A model generated the notes under the pieces. It was not told the origin of the DNA and did not search any database. It saw only the letters and a list, made by a program, of their open reading frames with translations. A program made the translations under genes and the position numbers. Source: Rubripirellula tenax (lineage in GTDB: Bacteria; Planctomycetota; Planctomycetia; Pirellulales; Pirellulaceae). Taken from it: a stretch of 64,000 nucleotides of DNA. Shown piece by piece: positions 35,718-45,328 of the stretch. The DNA is taken from contig NZ_SJPW01000001.1 in NCBI RefSeq assembly GCF_007860125.1, positions 124,001 through 188,000 on the forward strand. Direction: 5' to 3'. The stretch's first letter is position 1; each line of letters opens with the position of its first letter.

Positions 35718-36385
35718 GCGATCGACGGGATCCAAGGCCGACGAATCAAACAAGCCGCCATCGAAGCCGCCGCCGTCAAAGCATCATCGATCCGCCAATT
35801 GGCATGCACGCGATCACCGACGATGTTCGAAATGCCTCTCACGATTTGCAGCGACACGCCGGCAAGCGCGCAAGCCGTCGCCACCCCGAAACCCTCCATG
35901 TCTTCGGCAATCGCTTTCGGATACCGTCGACGACGACGATCCGCGTCATCATGGGATGCCGATGCCGCGGGGCTGGTCAACAGTTGGCCGGCACACGGAA
36001 CATCGTTGACGAACGTCGACACCAAGGGCAACAAATCGCTAATGCGAGGCCGCTGGTACTCGCTCCCAAAATGGTTCCAACCCATCTCACCGGCACTGAT
36101 AAAGTTGTCACCCACGCCCACACCCACGCCATCACAAACGACTTCGTCGAAACGGCAACTTGTACCGACCGGGTGAAGCACCGGATCAAAGGTGCCTGCG
36201 ATTCCGATCAACAGCACGCGATCGGGGTGGTACCTGGCGATCAAAGCAGCCGTCCTCGCTGCAGATGCGATCGGCCCGAATCCACACAATTGAAATGCGT
36301 AGGGTTGGTCGACAACGTCATGTTCGAGCATCTCGCGAATCGGATCCAATTCGATTTGCGTTGGAACAAGAATCAAATCAGCCAT
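35714..36385 (-). CDS. mqnB: Futalosine hydrolase MqnB
   Basis: 223 residues from ATG 36385, the start that gives the family N-terminus ADLILVPTQIELDPI. It belongs to the nucleoside phosphorylase-like superfamily: VLLIGIAGTFDPVLHPVGTS and the EDMEGFGVATACALAGVSLQ block with catalytic Glu/Asp, and IVRGISNIVGDR, are conserved. It removes hypoxanthine from futalosine. It is translationally coupled to mqnD and lies 110 bases after tsaD on the same strand. Confidence 0.93.
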   Translation of the reverse strand: MADLILVPTQIELDPIREMLEHDVVDQPYAFQLCGFGPIASAARTAALIARYHPDRVLLIGIAGTFDPVLHPVGTSCRFDEVVCDGVGVGVGDNFISAGEMGWNHFGSEYQRPRISDLLPLVSTFVNDVPCAGQLLTSPAASASHDDADRRRRRYPKAIAEDMEGFGVATACALAGVSLQIVRGISNIVGDRVHANWRIDDALTAAASMAACLIRRPWIPSIA

Positions 36386-36495
36386 GTTTCGGCCTGTTTC
36401 AGAGTTCGGAGGCGGCGGACAACTCATTCTGTTCATTGTAGGGGCTGTGACAACGCCCATCAGAGGAACGCACATCGCCGGGTCGATCGGAATGC

Positions 36496-37518
36496 TCAAA
36501 AGCCGCGTTGCAGTCCCGGCGTGATGTCCAAATCCAAGCCCGCAAAGTCGCCCCGTTTTATCTTCTCGATCGCGATCGCGCCCATCACAGCGTTGTCAGT
36601 GCAAAGGTCCATGGGTGCAATCACGACGGAAAAACCGTCTCGTTGGGCAGCCGATTCCAATCGGCTTCGCAAATACCCGTTGGCCGCAACGCCGCCGCCG
36701 ACGATCAACCGACCGACGCCGAATTTCCTAACCGCTCGCGCACACTTCGCGACCAAGACGTCGACGACGGCGGCTTCGAACGACGCACACAGATCGGCCT
36801 TGGCATCTTCGGCCAAATCGACTTTCGAAAAGTCCTGCTGGCCGGGCCCAACGATGGCGTATCGAACGGCCGTTTTCAGCCCGCTGAAGCTGAAATTGAA
36901 GTGGTCATCCCGAATCATCGACCGCGGAAACGAGTGAGCTTCGCGATCACCCTTCGCCGCCAATCGAGAAACTGCGGGGCCGCCCGGGAACCCCAGACTC
37001 AACATCGCCGCGACTTTGTCAAACGCTTCGCCGGCAGCGTCATCGATGGTGCCGCCTAGGTATTCCAGATCGAGCGGGCTGTCGCAGCGATAAAGGCTGG
37101 TGTGACCGCCGCTGACCACCATGCCGATGCACGGATAAACAACCTGATCAGTTGCCAATTGGCATGCGTACAAATGGGCGTGCAGATGGTTGATCGCAAC
37201 CAGCGGCTTGTTCCAAGCCATCGCAAGGGTCTTCGCCGCGACAACGCCGACCAACAGCGAACCGGCCAAGCCGGGCCGATCGGCAACCGCAATGGCCGTC
37301 AGATCATCGGGGGTCACGCCGGCGGCGCGGATCGCCGTATCGATGACGGGCAGGATCCGTTCAAGGTGCGCCCGTGCAGCGACCTCGGGGACGACTCCGC
37401 GAAACTGTTCGTGCAGTTTTTCTTGCGTCGCGATGCATTGCCCCAGCACAGCAGCATCGTCGCCGATCACCGCCGCCGCGGTTTCGTCACACGTCGATTC
37501 GATGGTCAGAATGGGCAT
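36496..37518 (-). CDS. tsaD: tRNA N6-adenosine threonylcarbamoyltransferase TsaD
   Basis: 340 residues, the usual length, from ATG 37518, giving MPILTIESTCDETAAAVIGD. Metal-binding HLHAH in VAINHLHAHLYACQLA, the phosphate-binding GGHTSLY block and the C-terminal APMDLCTDNAVMGA are all present. It forms the t6A modification at tRNA position 37 together with TsaB/TsaC/TsaE, none of which are here. It lies between the UDP-glucose dehydrogenase gene and mqnB on the same strand. Confidence 0.97.
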   Translation of the reverse strand: MPILTIESTCDETAAAVIGDDAAVLGQCIATQEKLHEQFRGVVPEVAARAHLERILPVIDTAIRAAGVTPDDLTAIAVADRPGLAGSLLVGVVAAKTLAMAWNKPLVAINHLHAHLYACQLATDQVVYPCIGMVVSGGHTSLYRCDSPLDLEYLGGTIDDAAGEAFDKVAAMLSLGFPGGPAVSRLAAKGDREAHSFPRSMIRDDHFNFSFSGLKTAVRYAIVGPGQQDFSKVDLAEDAKADLCASFEAAVVDVLVAKCARAVRKFGVGRLIVGGGVAANGYLRSRLESAAQRDGFSVVIAPMDLCTDNAVMGAIAIEKIKRGDFAGLDLDITPGLQRGF

Positions 37519-37606
37519 GCGAGAAAGGTTACAGCGATCCGGCATCAAATCACAGGGACCGAACGGCCTCTGATTGTTCGGCCGGCACGACGCCGTCCGT
37601 CGACGA

Positions 37607-39004
37607 CTAATCTTGCAGCGATTTCCCGATCGCGTGAATGTCGAAACCGATCTTGGCCAACTGGTCGTGGTCAAGCAGGTTGCGACCATCAAAAACGAAC
37701 GCGGGCTGTTGCATCGAAGCGTAGACCTTCGCGAAGTCGAGCGACTTGAATTCGTCCCATTCGGTCATCACAACGATCGCGTGCGATTGGCTGGCCGCCT
37801 CGTAGGCGTTGGCAGCGATCGTGACATTGTTTTCAATCAACTTACGATCATGCTCGCTGACCACGCCCTGCATGTCCGAACAGGAGGCAATCAAGTCGGC
37901 GCGAATCTGCTTTTCCGATACTCGAGGGTCATAGATCGTGACCCGCGCGCGTTCGCGTAGCAGGTCGCGGCACACATAAATGGCCGCAGATTCTCGCGTG
38001 TCGTTCGTATCCTTTTTGAACGCGAACCCCCAGACGCCGATCTTCTTGTCACTGACCGTGTTGAACATCGTACGCACGATGCCCTCCGCGAACCGACGTT
38101 TTTGGTAGTCGTTCATGCTGACGACCTGTTCCCAGTATGCGGCCACTTCCCGCAGCCCGAAGTGTTCACAGAGGTAAACCAAGTTCAAAATATCTTTTTG
38201 AAAACAGCTGCCTCCGAAACCGACCGACGCTTTCAAAAATTTCGGCCCGATCCGCGAATCCGTACCGATGGCACGAGCGACCTCGTCGACGTCGGCGCCG
38301 GTCGCTTCGCACAGGGCCGAGATCGCGTTGATCGACGAAACTCGCTGGGCCAAAAACGCGTTAGCAGTCAGCTTTGACAACTCGCTGCTCCACAAGTTTG
38401 TCGTCAAAATACGTTCGCGCGGAATCCAATTCGCGTAGATGTCCGCCAACGCATCGATTGCCAACTTCGACTCGCCGCCGATCAAGACGCGATCTGGATT
38501 CAGAAGATCTTCGACGGCGGTGCCTTCGGCTAAGAATTCCGGGTTCGACAACACGTCGAACGTGGCACCGTTCTCGGCGCTAGCAAGAATTCGCTTGACC
38601 GCTTCGGCGGTGCGAACCGGTAGCGTTGATTTTTCGACAACGATTTTGTGTCCGGTGGAAACGCGAGCGATTTGTCGCGCGCACTTTTCAATGAACTCGA
38701 GATTCGCCGCGCGGCCCGCACCAACGCCAAAGGTTTTCGTCGGCGTGTTGACCGAAATGAAAATCATGTCCGCTTCGGCTATCGCGTCGTCCACTCGCGT
38801 CGAGAACGTCAGATTCCGCTGGCGTGCTTCGGCCACAACTTCATAGAGCCCCGGTTCGTACACCGGCAACTTCTCTGAGTTCCAAGCATCAATGCGAGAC
38901 TGATTCAGATCGACCACGTGGACCGCGATCTCGGGGCATTGCTTAGCAATCATGGCCATCGTGGGGCCACCGACATATCCGGCACCGATGCAGCAAATTT
39001 TCAT
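37607..39004 (-). CDS. UDP-glucose 6-dehydrogenase, animal-like subclass
   Basis: 465 residues from ATG 39004. [20 protein letters not shown] is the NAD-binding start, and [20 protein letters not shown] holds the catalytic Cys (about residue 267). Lys of [10 protein letters not shown] and the C-terminal [20 protein letters not shown] are also conserved. It oxidises UDP-glucose to UDP-glucuronate, a precursor for polysaccharides. Extended blocks ([60 protein letters not shown]) are much closer to recalled animal enzymes than to the enterobacterial Ugd type, and length is also animal-like. Confidence 0.93.
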   Translation of the reverse strand: MKICCIGAGYVGGPTMAMIAKQCPEIAVHVVDLNQSRIDAWNSEKLPVYEPGLYEVVAEARQRNLTFSTRVDDAIAEADMIFISVNTPTKTFGVGAGRAANLEFIEKCARQIARVSTGHKIVVEKSTLPVRTAEAVKRILASAENGATFDVLSNPEFLAEGTAVEDLLNPDRVLIGGESKLAIDALADIYANWIPRERILTTNLWSSELSKLTANAFLAQRVSSINAISALCEATGADVDEVARAIGTDSRIGPKFLKASVGFGGSCFQKDILNLVYLCEHFGLREVAAYWEQVVSMNDYQKRRFAEGIVRTMFNTVSDKKIGVWGFAFKKDTNDTRESAAIYVCRDLLRERARVTIYDPRVSEKQIRADLIASCSDMQGVVSEHDRKLIENNVTIAANAYEAASQSHAIVVMTEWDEFKSLDFAKVYASMQQPAFVFDGRNLLDHDQLAKIGFDIHAIGKSLQD

Positions 39005-39360
39005 GAGCGAAACGAATCTAACGACGAGAAATGAAGAGGGACGGTGACAGCGTAAATGCCCAGGATAATAACGAAACCGGCACTGACGTCCCCCCGACGT
39101 GCGATTTTTATTGTCGGATACCCGAATCCGATGCTCGCCCGCCGATCGCAAACGGCTGGTCGCGAACGGCTGGTCGCCCCGACGCGACCGTTCGAATCGT
39201 CGCAACACGGATGATCGGCCTTTCCGATTCGGAACCCACAACCCGCCGATTTTGACTTGCTTGAAAGCGTTCACGTCGTTTACGCCGATCAAATACCACG
39301 ATCGTCGAGATTGTCGACGTCAAAAAACTGTTTCGCCCTTTGTCCGAAAAAGAGATTCTG
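39005..39360. other. Divergent intergenic region with a 14-bp tandem duplication
   Basis: About 355 bases separate the UDP-glucose dehydrogenase start (minus) from the lipoprotein start (plus), so promoters for both should lie here. A 14-base unit ending AACGGCTGGT occurs twice in tandem (39147-39160 and 39161-39174, one mismatch). No convincing gene or clear -35/-10 pair was seen. Confidence 0.5.
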
Positions 39361-39864
39361 ATGTCGTTCACTCGCTACTCTGATCGAAACGGGCTAAAGA
39401 TCGCGTCAGTAGGGATGGCAATGGTTTTGACGGTTGGGTGTGGTAGCGACAGCGAGACCTTGGAGTCCATCCGAGAAGCCGTCGGGCAAGTATCTCGCGT
39501 CAGTAATCCGGCGTCGGGGAATTCCGCCGATCAGCCCGGTGATCCGGGCAACGATGTCGTACTCTCGAACTTCACGCCACCCTACCCGGACCGCGAGGAC
39601 GCATTTTCGTACCCCGGCGAGGGAACTACTTCAAGCGAGCAATCGGAATCCGCTGCCGTCAACTCGGTTGCGGAAATCGAAGTCCTTGGTTTCGCGAATG
39701 TTGGACAAGCGAAAGTATTCCTGCGTTCCAAGTCGATCACTCGCTCACTGGCCGTCGGCGATCGGTTTGACGGAGTTGAAGTCGTCAACATCGAGCCGCC
39801 GCGCGTCGAAATGAAAATGGGGTCGTTGATCTGGACCGCGACCATGTTCGACAAGGCGCGTTAG
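39361..39864 (+). CDS. Putative lipoprotein of unknown function
   Basis: 167 residues from ATG 39361; an upstream in-frame ATG (39340) would lengthen the signal's N-region. The signal peptide (GLKIASVGMAMVLTVGC) ends in a lipobox-like LTVGC with the acceptor Cys at about residue 27. A Ser/Gly/Pro-rich linker follows, then a C-terminal beta domain (about 105-165: SITRSLAVGDRFDGVEVVNI, VEMKMGSLIWTATMFDK) with some likeness to the small periplasmic domain of pilus or type II secretion proteins. The match is weak. It is not in an operon with the next gene, which starts 200 bases later. Confidence 0.7.
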   Translation: MSFTRYSDRNGLKIASVGMAMVLTVGCGSDSETLESIREAVGQVSRVSNPASGNSADQPGDPGNDVVLSNFTPPYPDREDAFSYPGEGTTSSEQSESAAVNSVAEIEVLGFANVGQAKVFLRSKSITRSLAVGDRFDGVEVVNIEPPRVEMKMGSLIWTATMFDKAR

Positions 39865-40067
39865 GAACCCGTCGCCCGCATTGCGATACTTTGCACAGGA
39901 TTTGAAAGTCTTTGCCAAACGGCCCCGCATTCGGGAAATAGTGGGGCCCCGCGATCCGCTTGCCAGCCTCGCCCGGGAAAACTCTGCTATCGTGCTTTGG
40001 GTCGCCCGGCGAATCGTTGCCGGATGGCGACGATGTCGGATCCTGCAGAGTTTGAAAGTTGAACCGG

Positions 40068-41180
40068 ATGAGCGAGTCAGTTTGCCGTTGGGGATTCCTG
40101 GGTACCGCGGCAATTTCGCGGAAAGTATGGAAAGCGATTCGGGTCAGCGGCAACGGTCGCGTCGTTGCGGTCGCCAGCCGTTCGGCCGCCCGCGCGCAAG
40201 AATACATCGACCAGTGTTCCGCCGAGGTTCCCGCCGCGGCTGCCCAAGAACCGGTCTTGGCGATCGAGTCCTACCAAGCGCTGCTGGATCGAGACGACAT
40301 CGATGCGGTCTACATTCCGCTTCCCACGGGCTTACGCGCCGCCTGGGTCATCGCTGCTGCGAAGGCCGGCAAACACGTGTTGTGCGAAAAGCCAGCGGCA
40401 GTACACACCGACGATTTGCAAGCGATGATTGACGCCTGCACAGCCGGGGGTGTTCAGTTTATGGACGGCGTGATGTTCGACCATAGCGAACGGATGCGAG
40501 AGATCCATCGGTCGCTTCGTGACGATTCGCCGATCGGAACATTGCGAAGAATCAACAGCCATTTTTCGTTTCGCGGGGACGACACGTTCCAACAATCCAA
40601 CATCCGCACGAATGCACAATTGGAACCCCACGGCGCGCTTGGCGACCTGGGCTGGTACTGCATTCGATTCACATTGTGGGCAGCCAACTTTGCGATGCCT
40701 ACGCATGTCCGAGGGCAAACCTTGACCGCGCTTCGGGGCAGCGATTCCGAAGCGGAAGTTCCCGGCGAGTTCACGGGCGAAATGCGATTCGCTGACGGAT
40801 TGACGGCTTCGTTCTATTGCTCGTTCTTGACCGCCAACCAGCAAACCGCCACCGTTTCGGGCGACGGCGGTTACGTCACGGTCGACGATTTCGTGCTGCC
40901 CTTCTATGGCGCCGAATCCAGTTGGCGTGAGAGTCACAATGTGTTGTCGATCGACAATTGTCGTTGGAATTTCTCCGAACATACAACGCGCAAATCCGTC
41001 GTCGAATTTTCCAGCGGCGAATCGAACGCACAGGAAGTCAACATGGTGCGTCGTTTAGCGCAGGCGGCGCTCTCGAACACGGTCGACACGTTCTATCCTG
41101 AGTTGACAATCAAGACGCAAAAAATCCTTGACGCATGCCGTCGTAGCGACGCGAGCGCCGGGAAATGGATCGCGCCTTAA
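40068..41180 (+). CDS. Gfo/Idh/MocA family NAD(P)-dependent oxidoreductase
   Basis: 370 residues from ATG 40068. The N-terminal Rossmann fold starts RWGFLGTAAISRKVWKAIR, a GxxGxA-type loop, with the EKP signature in GKHVLCEKPAAVHTDDLQAM. The C-terminal domain has GALGDLGWYCIRFTLWA, which carries the family's (G)xxxDxGxY/H substrate-side motif. No Tat or Sec signal is present, so it is cytosolic. It probably oxidises a sugar or inositol derivative; the substrate cannot be told. It is monocistronic. Confidence 0.9.
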   Translation: MSESVCRWGFLGTAAISRKVWKAIRVSGNGRVVAVASRSAARAQEYIDQCSAEVPAAAAQEPVLAIESYQALLDRDDIDAVYIPLPTGLRAAWVIAAAKAGKHVLCEKPAAVHTDDLQAMIDACTAGGVQFMDGVMFDHSERMREIHRSLRDDSPIGTLRRINSHFSFRGDDTFQQSNIRTNAQLEPHGALGDLGWYCIRFTLWAANFAMPTHVRGQTLTALRGSDSEAEVPGEFTGEMRFADGLTASFYCSFLTANQQTATVSGDGGYVTVDDFVLPFYGAESSWRESHNVLSIDNCRWNFSEHTTRKSVVEFSSGESNAQEVNMVRRLAQAALSNTVDTFYPELTIKTQKILDACRRSDASAGKWIAP

Positions 41181-41383
41181 CAGGCAGCGGAGACGCCGAT
41201 GCCTCAACCTTGGGGTACAACTGGTTCACCGACGAAGTAAATCGCATGAAAGGCGTTTCGCTTGGGCGTGAGTCGTTCCGTCATGGGTAGCAAGCCTGCC
41301 GGATTTCGCGAAAACGGAGCACAGAGCCTCAGCTTTTTTCATTTTGCACGCCTTTTTGCGTTAGATCGTCGAGTATCGGTCTC

Positions 41384-41389
41384 TATAAT
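41384..41389 (+). promoter_or_regulatory. Candidate -10 box upstream of the kinase gene
   Basis: A perfect TATAAT lies 33 bases before the ATG of the kinase gene. No good -35 box is found at 16-18 bases upstream, so this may be an extended or activator-dependent promoter. Confidence 0.4.
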
Positions 41390-41421
41390 CGGCATCCAAG
41401 CCCCCGATCCAACGGTGAACG

Positions 41422-44400
41422 ATGTCCGACTTTCTCATACTCGATGGCGACACACCAATCAGGAATCCGGGTGACCGCGAGACACAGGGCGATACGACTC
41501 GAGAAGAACCGCCCTGGTCCGAGGGTGACGAATTCGGACATTTCGTGCTAACAAGGTTGCTTGGTCGAGGAAGCAGCGGCTTCGTTTATCGAGTTTTCGA
41601 CACCGCGACGCGGCGACGTCACGCTCTGAAAATACTGCGACTCAACAACGCCGACCTGTTGATGCGGAACCGACTAGGGTTTCGACGCATGACCCAGATC
41701 GAGCACCCCAACTTGCTTTACGTGGATCGCATCCACAAAGTTGGCGAGTTCACGGCGCTCGCAATGGAAGAAATTCGCGGCGTCACGCTTAGCAAAGCCA
41801 TTGAACAACTGAAGCGACTGCCCAGCGACCAAGCCTTTTGTCGTTTGCTCGACTTGATGCGAGACTTTGCCGCCGGTTTGGCGACGATGCATGCTGCTGG
41901 TTTGATTCATCGCGACATCAAACCGCTTAACTTGATGGTCGGCGACGACGGTCGCGGTAAGGTGATCGACTACGGCTTGGTTGACACGTTTGACTTGGCA
42001 TCGCCGACCGCCGAAGTTGGCAATCACATTCTGGGCACGCCCCACTACCTGGCACCCGAAGTCATTTGTCGCCAAATTTATCTGCCGGCGGGCGACATCT
42101 TTGCGTTGGGTGTTGTGATGCTTGAAGCGCTTCAAGTCATCACTTTGGAATCGACCGACGTCGCCGAAGATCTGCGACTCGGTGGGCCGGGAATTGAAAG
42201 AAACTCACGTTCGTTGATTGATGCCGAGCTAATTTTGGAAGCCCTCGATGACTTGTCGCAGCACGTTCCCGAATTGATCGACCAAACGTGCCGACAAATG
42301 CTGGACCGTGACCCTTCCGAGCGTCCCACGGCGCACCGCTTGGCTCGATTGGGTTTGCCGCCTCAAGCACCCACGTTCCGCGCAGAGAAATCGTTGATCG
42401 GTCGCGACTTGCAATTGACGCAGGTGACCAATTGGATCGACTCGGTCTTCGACGGCGGCGTGTCGCGGATTCACATGACCGGGCCATCAGGAATCGGCAA
42501 GACACGGCTTTTGGAGGAAGCCATCGAGTACATCGAATCGAAACACTGGGGACAAGTGTTTCGCGGACGATGTCGCCAACGCGAAGATTCGGCAATGCAA
42601 GCGTTCGAGCAAATCTGTGACGAGATTGCCAGTCGATACGACCAAGGCGATCGAGAAAAACTGCAACTTGACCCGGTCAGCTACGAAATTTTGGTCGGCA
42701 TTTTTCCGTTTTTAAAGAATGTGATGACTTGCCGAATGGACTACCCAACACCAGTCGCTGGGGCGTCAACTCGGTTGAATTCGTTGGATGCAGCCGCTCG
42801 CATGAGTCACCAATTGCGAATGGTTGGGCCGCTGTTCATTGTCATCGATGATTCCCAGTGGGCCGACCAAGATTCGTTGAATGTGCTCGACCGGTTACGA
42901 ATCTGCGGCGGCGACGTCGGCATGGGCATCATCACGGTTTCCCGCGAAGCGGTAGACCCACAACAATTGCCGGCCGATGTCACCATCTCGCTGGAACCGA
43001 TCGATAGCAAATTCGTAATGGAACACATCGCCAAAGAAGCGATTCGGTGGTCGATACCGATATCGGATTCAGCGCTGGCGAGTCTGGCCGACGCCACCGG
43101 CGGGAGCCCCTTTCGTCTGCAAGAACTATCGAACGAGTTTCGACCCGGCGGTGCGCTTTCGAAATTGGACATGAACAGCGATCAGGATCGCTCAGTCACC
43201 AAACTGGTCAGCATCGATCAATTGTGGCAGTGCCGGCTGGATCGTTTGAGCGATCAAGCGAAACAGACGCTGTTGTTCGTCGTTACCGCGGGCGGTCGTG
43301 TGTCGACGGATCAACTCGCCAGCCTGACGGGATTGGGCGATGACGTGGATGCCGCCATATCCGAATTGTCGCAGTTGCGATTGATCGTCGACGAAGCCAC
43401 CGGCGGTTACTGCATTTCGATTTTTCACGATCGCTTTGCCGATCAGTTGTCTGACTCACTTGGCGAAGACGAAAAGCAAAGTGCCAACGCGGCATGGGCT
43501 TCGCTGCTGGTTCGCCAGGACGATTGCGCAACGCTGGCAGCCCGCATCGCAGGACACTGGTTCGCCGCTGGATTCCCCGGACGGGCAGTATCGCACGCGA
43601 TTCTTGCTGCCGAAGACGCCGAACGACGTATCGCGAAAAACGAAGCCGCTCGGTGGCACGCGCGAGTCATCGATCATTTGACAGGCGACGAAAAAATTCA
43701 TCACATCCGCGAAGCGGCTAACTGCTATCGCGAGGCGGACATTCCCGTCGAAGCGGCCCGGTACTACCAAATGCTTGCCGAACTGGCGAGTCCGCAAGAA
43801 CGGTTTGATTGCGAATTGTTATCATCGATCATGCTGGTTCGAAGCGGCCGGTATCCGCTGGTGCGACAGTCGCTCAGCCGACTGGCTGGGAAACTTGGCT
43901 TGCCCCGACCAAAACACCCTTGGCTTGCGAAACTTTCGATCCTCTTCAGCGTCCTGCGTTTAAAGTTGCATCACGATTCGCTCGTCGAGGATTTGACTTC
44001 GGAAACTTTCGAGTCCATGACATCCGGTTTGCCGAAGTTGGCCGGCACGTCTGATAAAGATCGCGTTTCGAAATCGCCCCGAACCGATCAGCAAGATAAA
44101 CGACGATTCGATCTATGCGTTTCGTTGGTTCGTCCTATGTCGATGTTCGACACGCTTTACGCAACAGAATTGAATATCGCGTCGGCACGGTTGGCACGCA
44201 TTCAGGGCACATTCGAACAACGCATGAACGTGGCCGTCGGTGAGGCCGTGTTTCATTCGTACGACAAGGATGCGAAACGGATTGCGGCAATGTCGAACTT
44301 GTTAAAGCTCTTGCCCGCCGCGAAGCGGTCGGGACTTGCGAAGGCGAAAGCTGATGTTTGGGTCGGTTTTATGTTTGCGCATTTGATCGCGTGCCGTTGG

Positions 44401-45255
44401 GAAAAAGTTGCGATTCCGCTTGCGAACTCCGTCAGAGAATATCGATTGGTGGATTCATCCTTCGGTTTCGAAGTCGCGCATGCTAGATGGGCCGGGTTGT
44501 GGGCCGATTGGTGCCAAGGGCGATGGGTCAGCATGACGACGACCAGCGACGAAATGTTCGAGGACGCCCTACAGCGAAACGATTTTTTCCGGCAACAGGT
44601 CACGATCGGGGGCCTCGGCGGAAACGCGTGGCTGGTGCGCGGTCGCCCAACCGAATTGGCTCGACTGCGACAACGCGCTTTTGAGCCCGATGACCTGGGC
44701 ACCAATTTGGGTACAAGCGAAATTTTGAATTTTTTCGATCGCGTGACCCGCACCTACGACTCGCTCTACCAAGGTGATTTTTCCAGTGCGTGGGATTTGT
44801 CAGTCGAGATCGACGGCCAACTGCGTCATGCCTCGTTCGCCAAGGTCCAAGTTTTCCGAGTTGTCGGACAGTCGCTTAGTGCGCTGGCGGCGCTGCAGTG
44901 CTACAACAGCTCCTTGGACCCGGTATGGCGGACTCTCGTTCGGGAAAAAACACGCAAATTGCGAGCCGAGCAGTTGCCCTACACGCGTGTGATCGCGAAT
45001 TTTTACGACGGTCTGCTAGACTTCATTTCTGCGGAACAGACCGGATCGGGATACGACGCTGCGATCGATTGCCTTCAACGGGCTCGAATCGAAGCGGTCG
45101 AGGCCAAACTGCTGCCGATCGAATTGGCGGCTGCGGACGCAATTTCGCGTCTGAGGACTGGCCAATCGTCTGATTCGTTGAAAGCACAAATGGCGGCCCA
45201 GGGCGTGGTTTCGCCCGATCAGTTGCTGCTGCTGTATACGATCCCCTTGCCGTAA
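41422..45255 (+). CDS. Serine/threonine protein kinase fused to an AAA-type ATPase and TPR-like helical region
   Basis: 1277 residues. An N-terminal Hanks kinase (about 35-300) has GRGSSGFVYRVFD, Lys70 (HALKIL), HRDIKPLNLM with catalytic Asp165, DYG (Asp183) in place of DFG, and GTPHYLAPE. It is followed by an AAA_16/STAND-like ATPase with Walker A GPSGIGKT (354-361) and Walker B LFIVIDDSQWAD (about 470-481). The remaining 650 residues are helical, TPR-like. The layout matches PknK/MalT-type signalling ATPases without a DNA-binding end. No membrane span is seen, so it is cytosolic. The trigger and target are unknown. The next gene begins 73 bases downstream and may be functionally linked. Confidence 0.9.
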   Translation: MSDFLILDGDTPIRNPGDRETQGDTTREEPPWSEGDEFGHFVLTRLLGRGSSGFVYRVFDTATRRRHALKILRLNNADLLMRNRLGFRRMTQIEHPNLLYVDRIHKVGEFTALAMEEIRGVTLSKAIEQLKRLPSDQAFCRLLDLMRDFAAGLATMHAAGLIHRDIKPLNLMVGDDGRGKVIDYGLVDTFDLASPTAEVGNHILGTPHYLAPEVICRQIYLPAGDIFALGVVMLEALQVITLESTDVAEDLRLGGPGIERNSRSLIDAELILEALDDLSQHVPELIDQTCRQMLDRDPSERPTAHRLARLGLPPQAPTFRAEKSLIGRDLQLTQVTNWIDSVFDGGVSRIHMTGPSGIGKTRLLEEAIEYIESKHWGQVFRGRCRQREDSAMQAFEQICDEIASRYDQGDREKLQLDPVSYEILVGIFPFLKNVMTCRMDYPTPVAGASTRLNSLDAAARMSHQLRMVGPLFIVIDDSQWADQDSLNVLDRLRICGGDVGMGIITVSREAVDPQQLPADVTISLEPIDSKFVMEHIAKEAIRWSIPISDSALASLADATGGSPFRLQELSNEFRPGGALSKLDMNSDQDRSVTKLVSIDQLWQCRLDRLSDQAKQTLLFVVTAGGRVSTDQLASLTGLGDDVDAAISELSQLRLIVDEATGGYCISIFHDRFADQLSDSLGEDEKQSANAAWASLLVRQDDCATLAARIAGHWFAAGFPGRAVSHAILAAEDAERRIAKNEAARWHARVIDHLTGDEKIHHIREAANCYREADIPVEAARYYQMLAELASPQERFDCELLSSIMLVRSGRYPLVRQSLSRLAGKLGLPRPKHPWLAKLSILFSVLRLKLHHDSLVEDLTSETFESMTSGLPKLAGTSDKDRVSKSPRTDQQDKRRFDLCVSLVRPMSMFDTLYATELNIASARLARIQGTFEQRMNVAVGEAVFHSYDKDAKRIAAMSNLLKLLPAAKRSGLAKAKADVWVGFMFAHLIACRWEKVAIPLANSVREYRLVDSSFGFEVAHARWAGLWADWCQGRWVSMTTTSDEMFEDALQRNDFFRQQVTIGGLGGNAWLVRGRPTELARLRQRAFEPDDLGTNLGTSEILNFFDRVTRTYDSLYQGDFSSAWDLSVEIDGQLRHASFAKVQVFRVVGQSLSALAALQCYNSSLDPVWRTLVREKTRKLRAEQLPYTRVIANFYDGLLDFISAEQTGSGYDAAIDCLQRARIEAVEAKLLPIELAAADAISRLRTGQSSDSLKAQMAAQGVVSPDQLLLLYTIPLP

Positions 45256-45328
45256 ACGATCAAGTTTCGGTAGCCTTTCGCTTTGGTGATCCCTTTTCCA
45301 GACAGCCCCGATAGCGACATCTTTTACG

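Noticed and set aside
35501-36937. 478-codon open frame on the plus strand opposite mqnB, mqnD and tsaD
   Set aside because: It overlaps three well-identified genes on the other strand and is rich in Arg, His and Ser with no domain.
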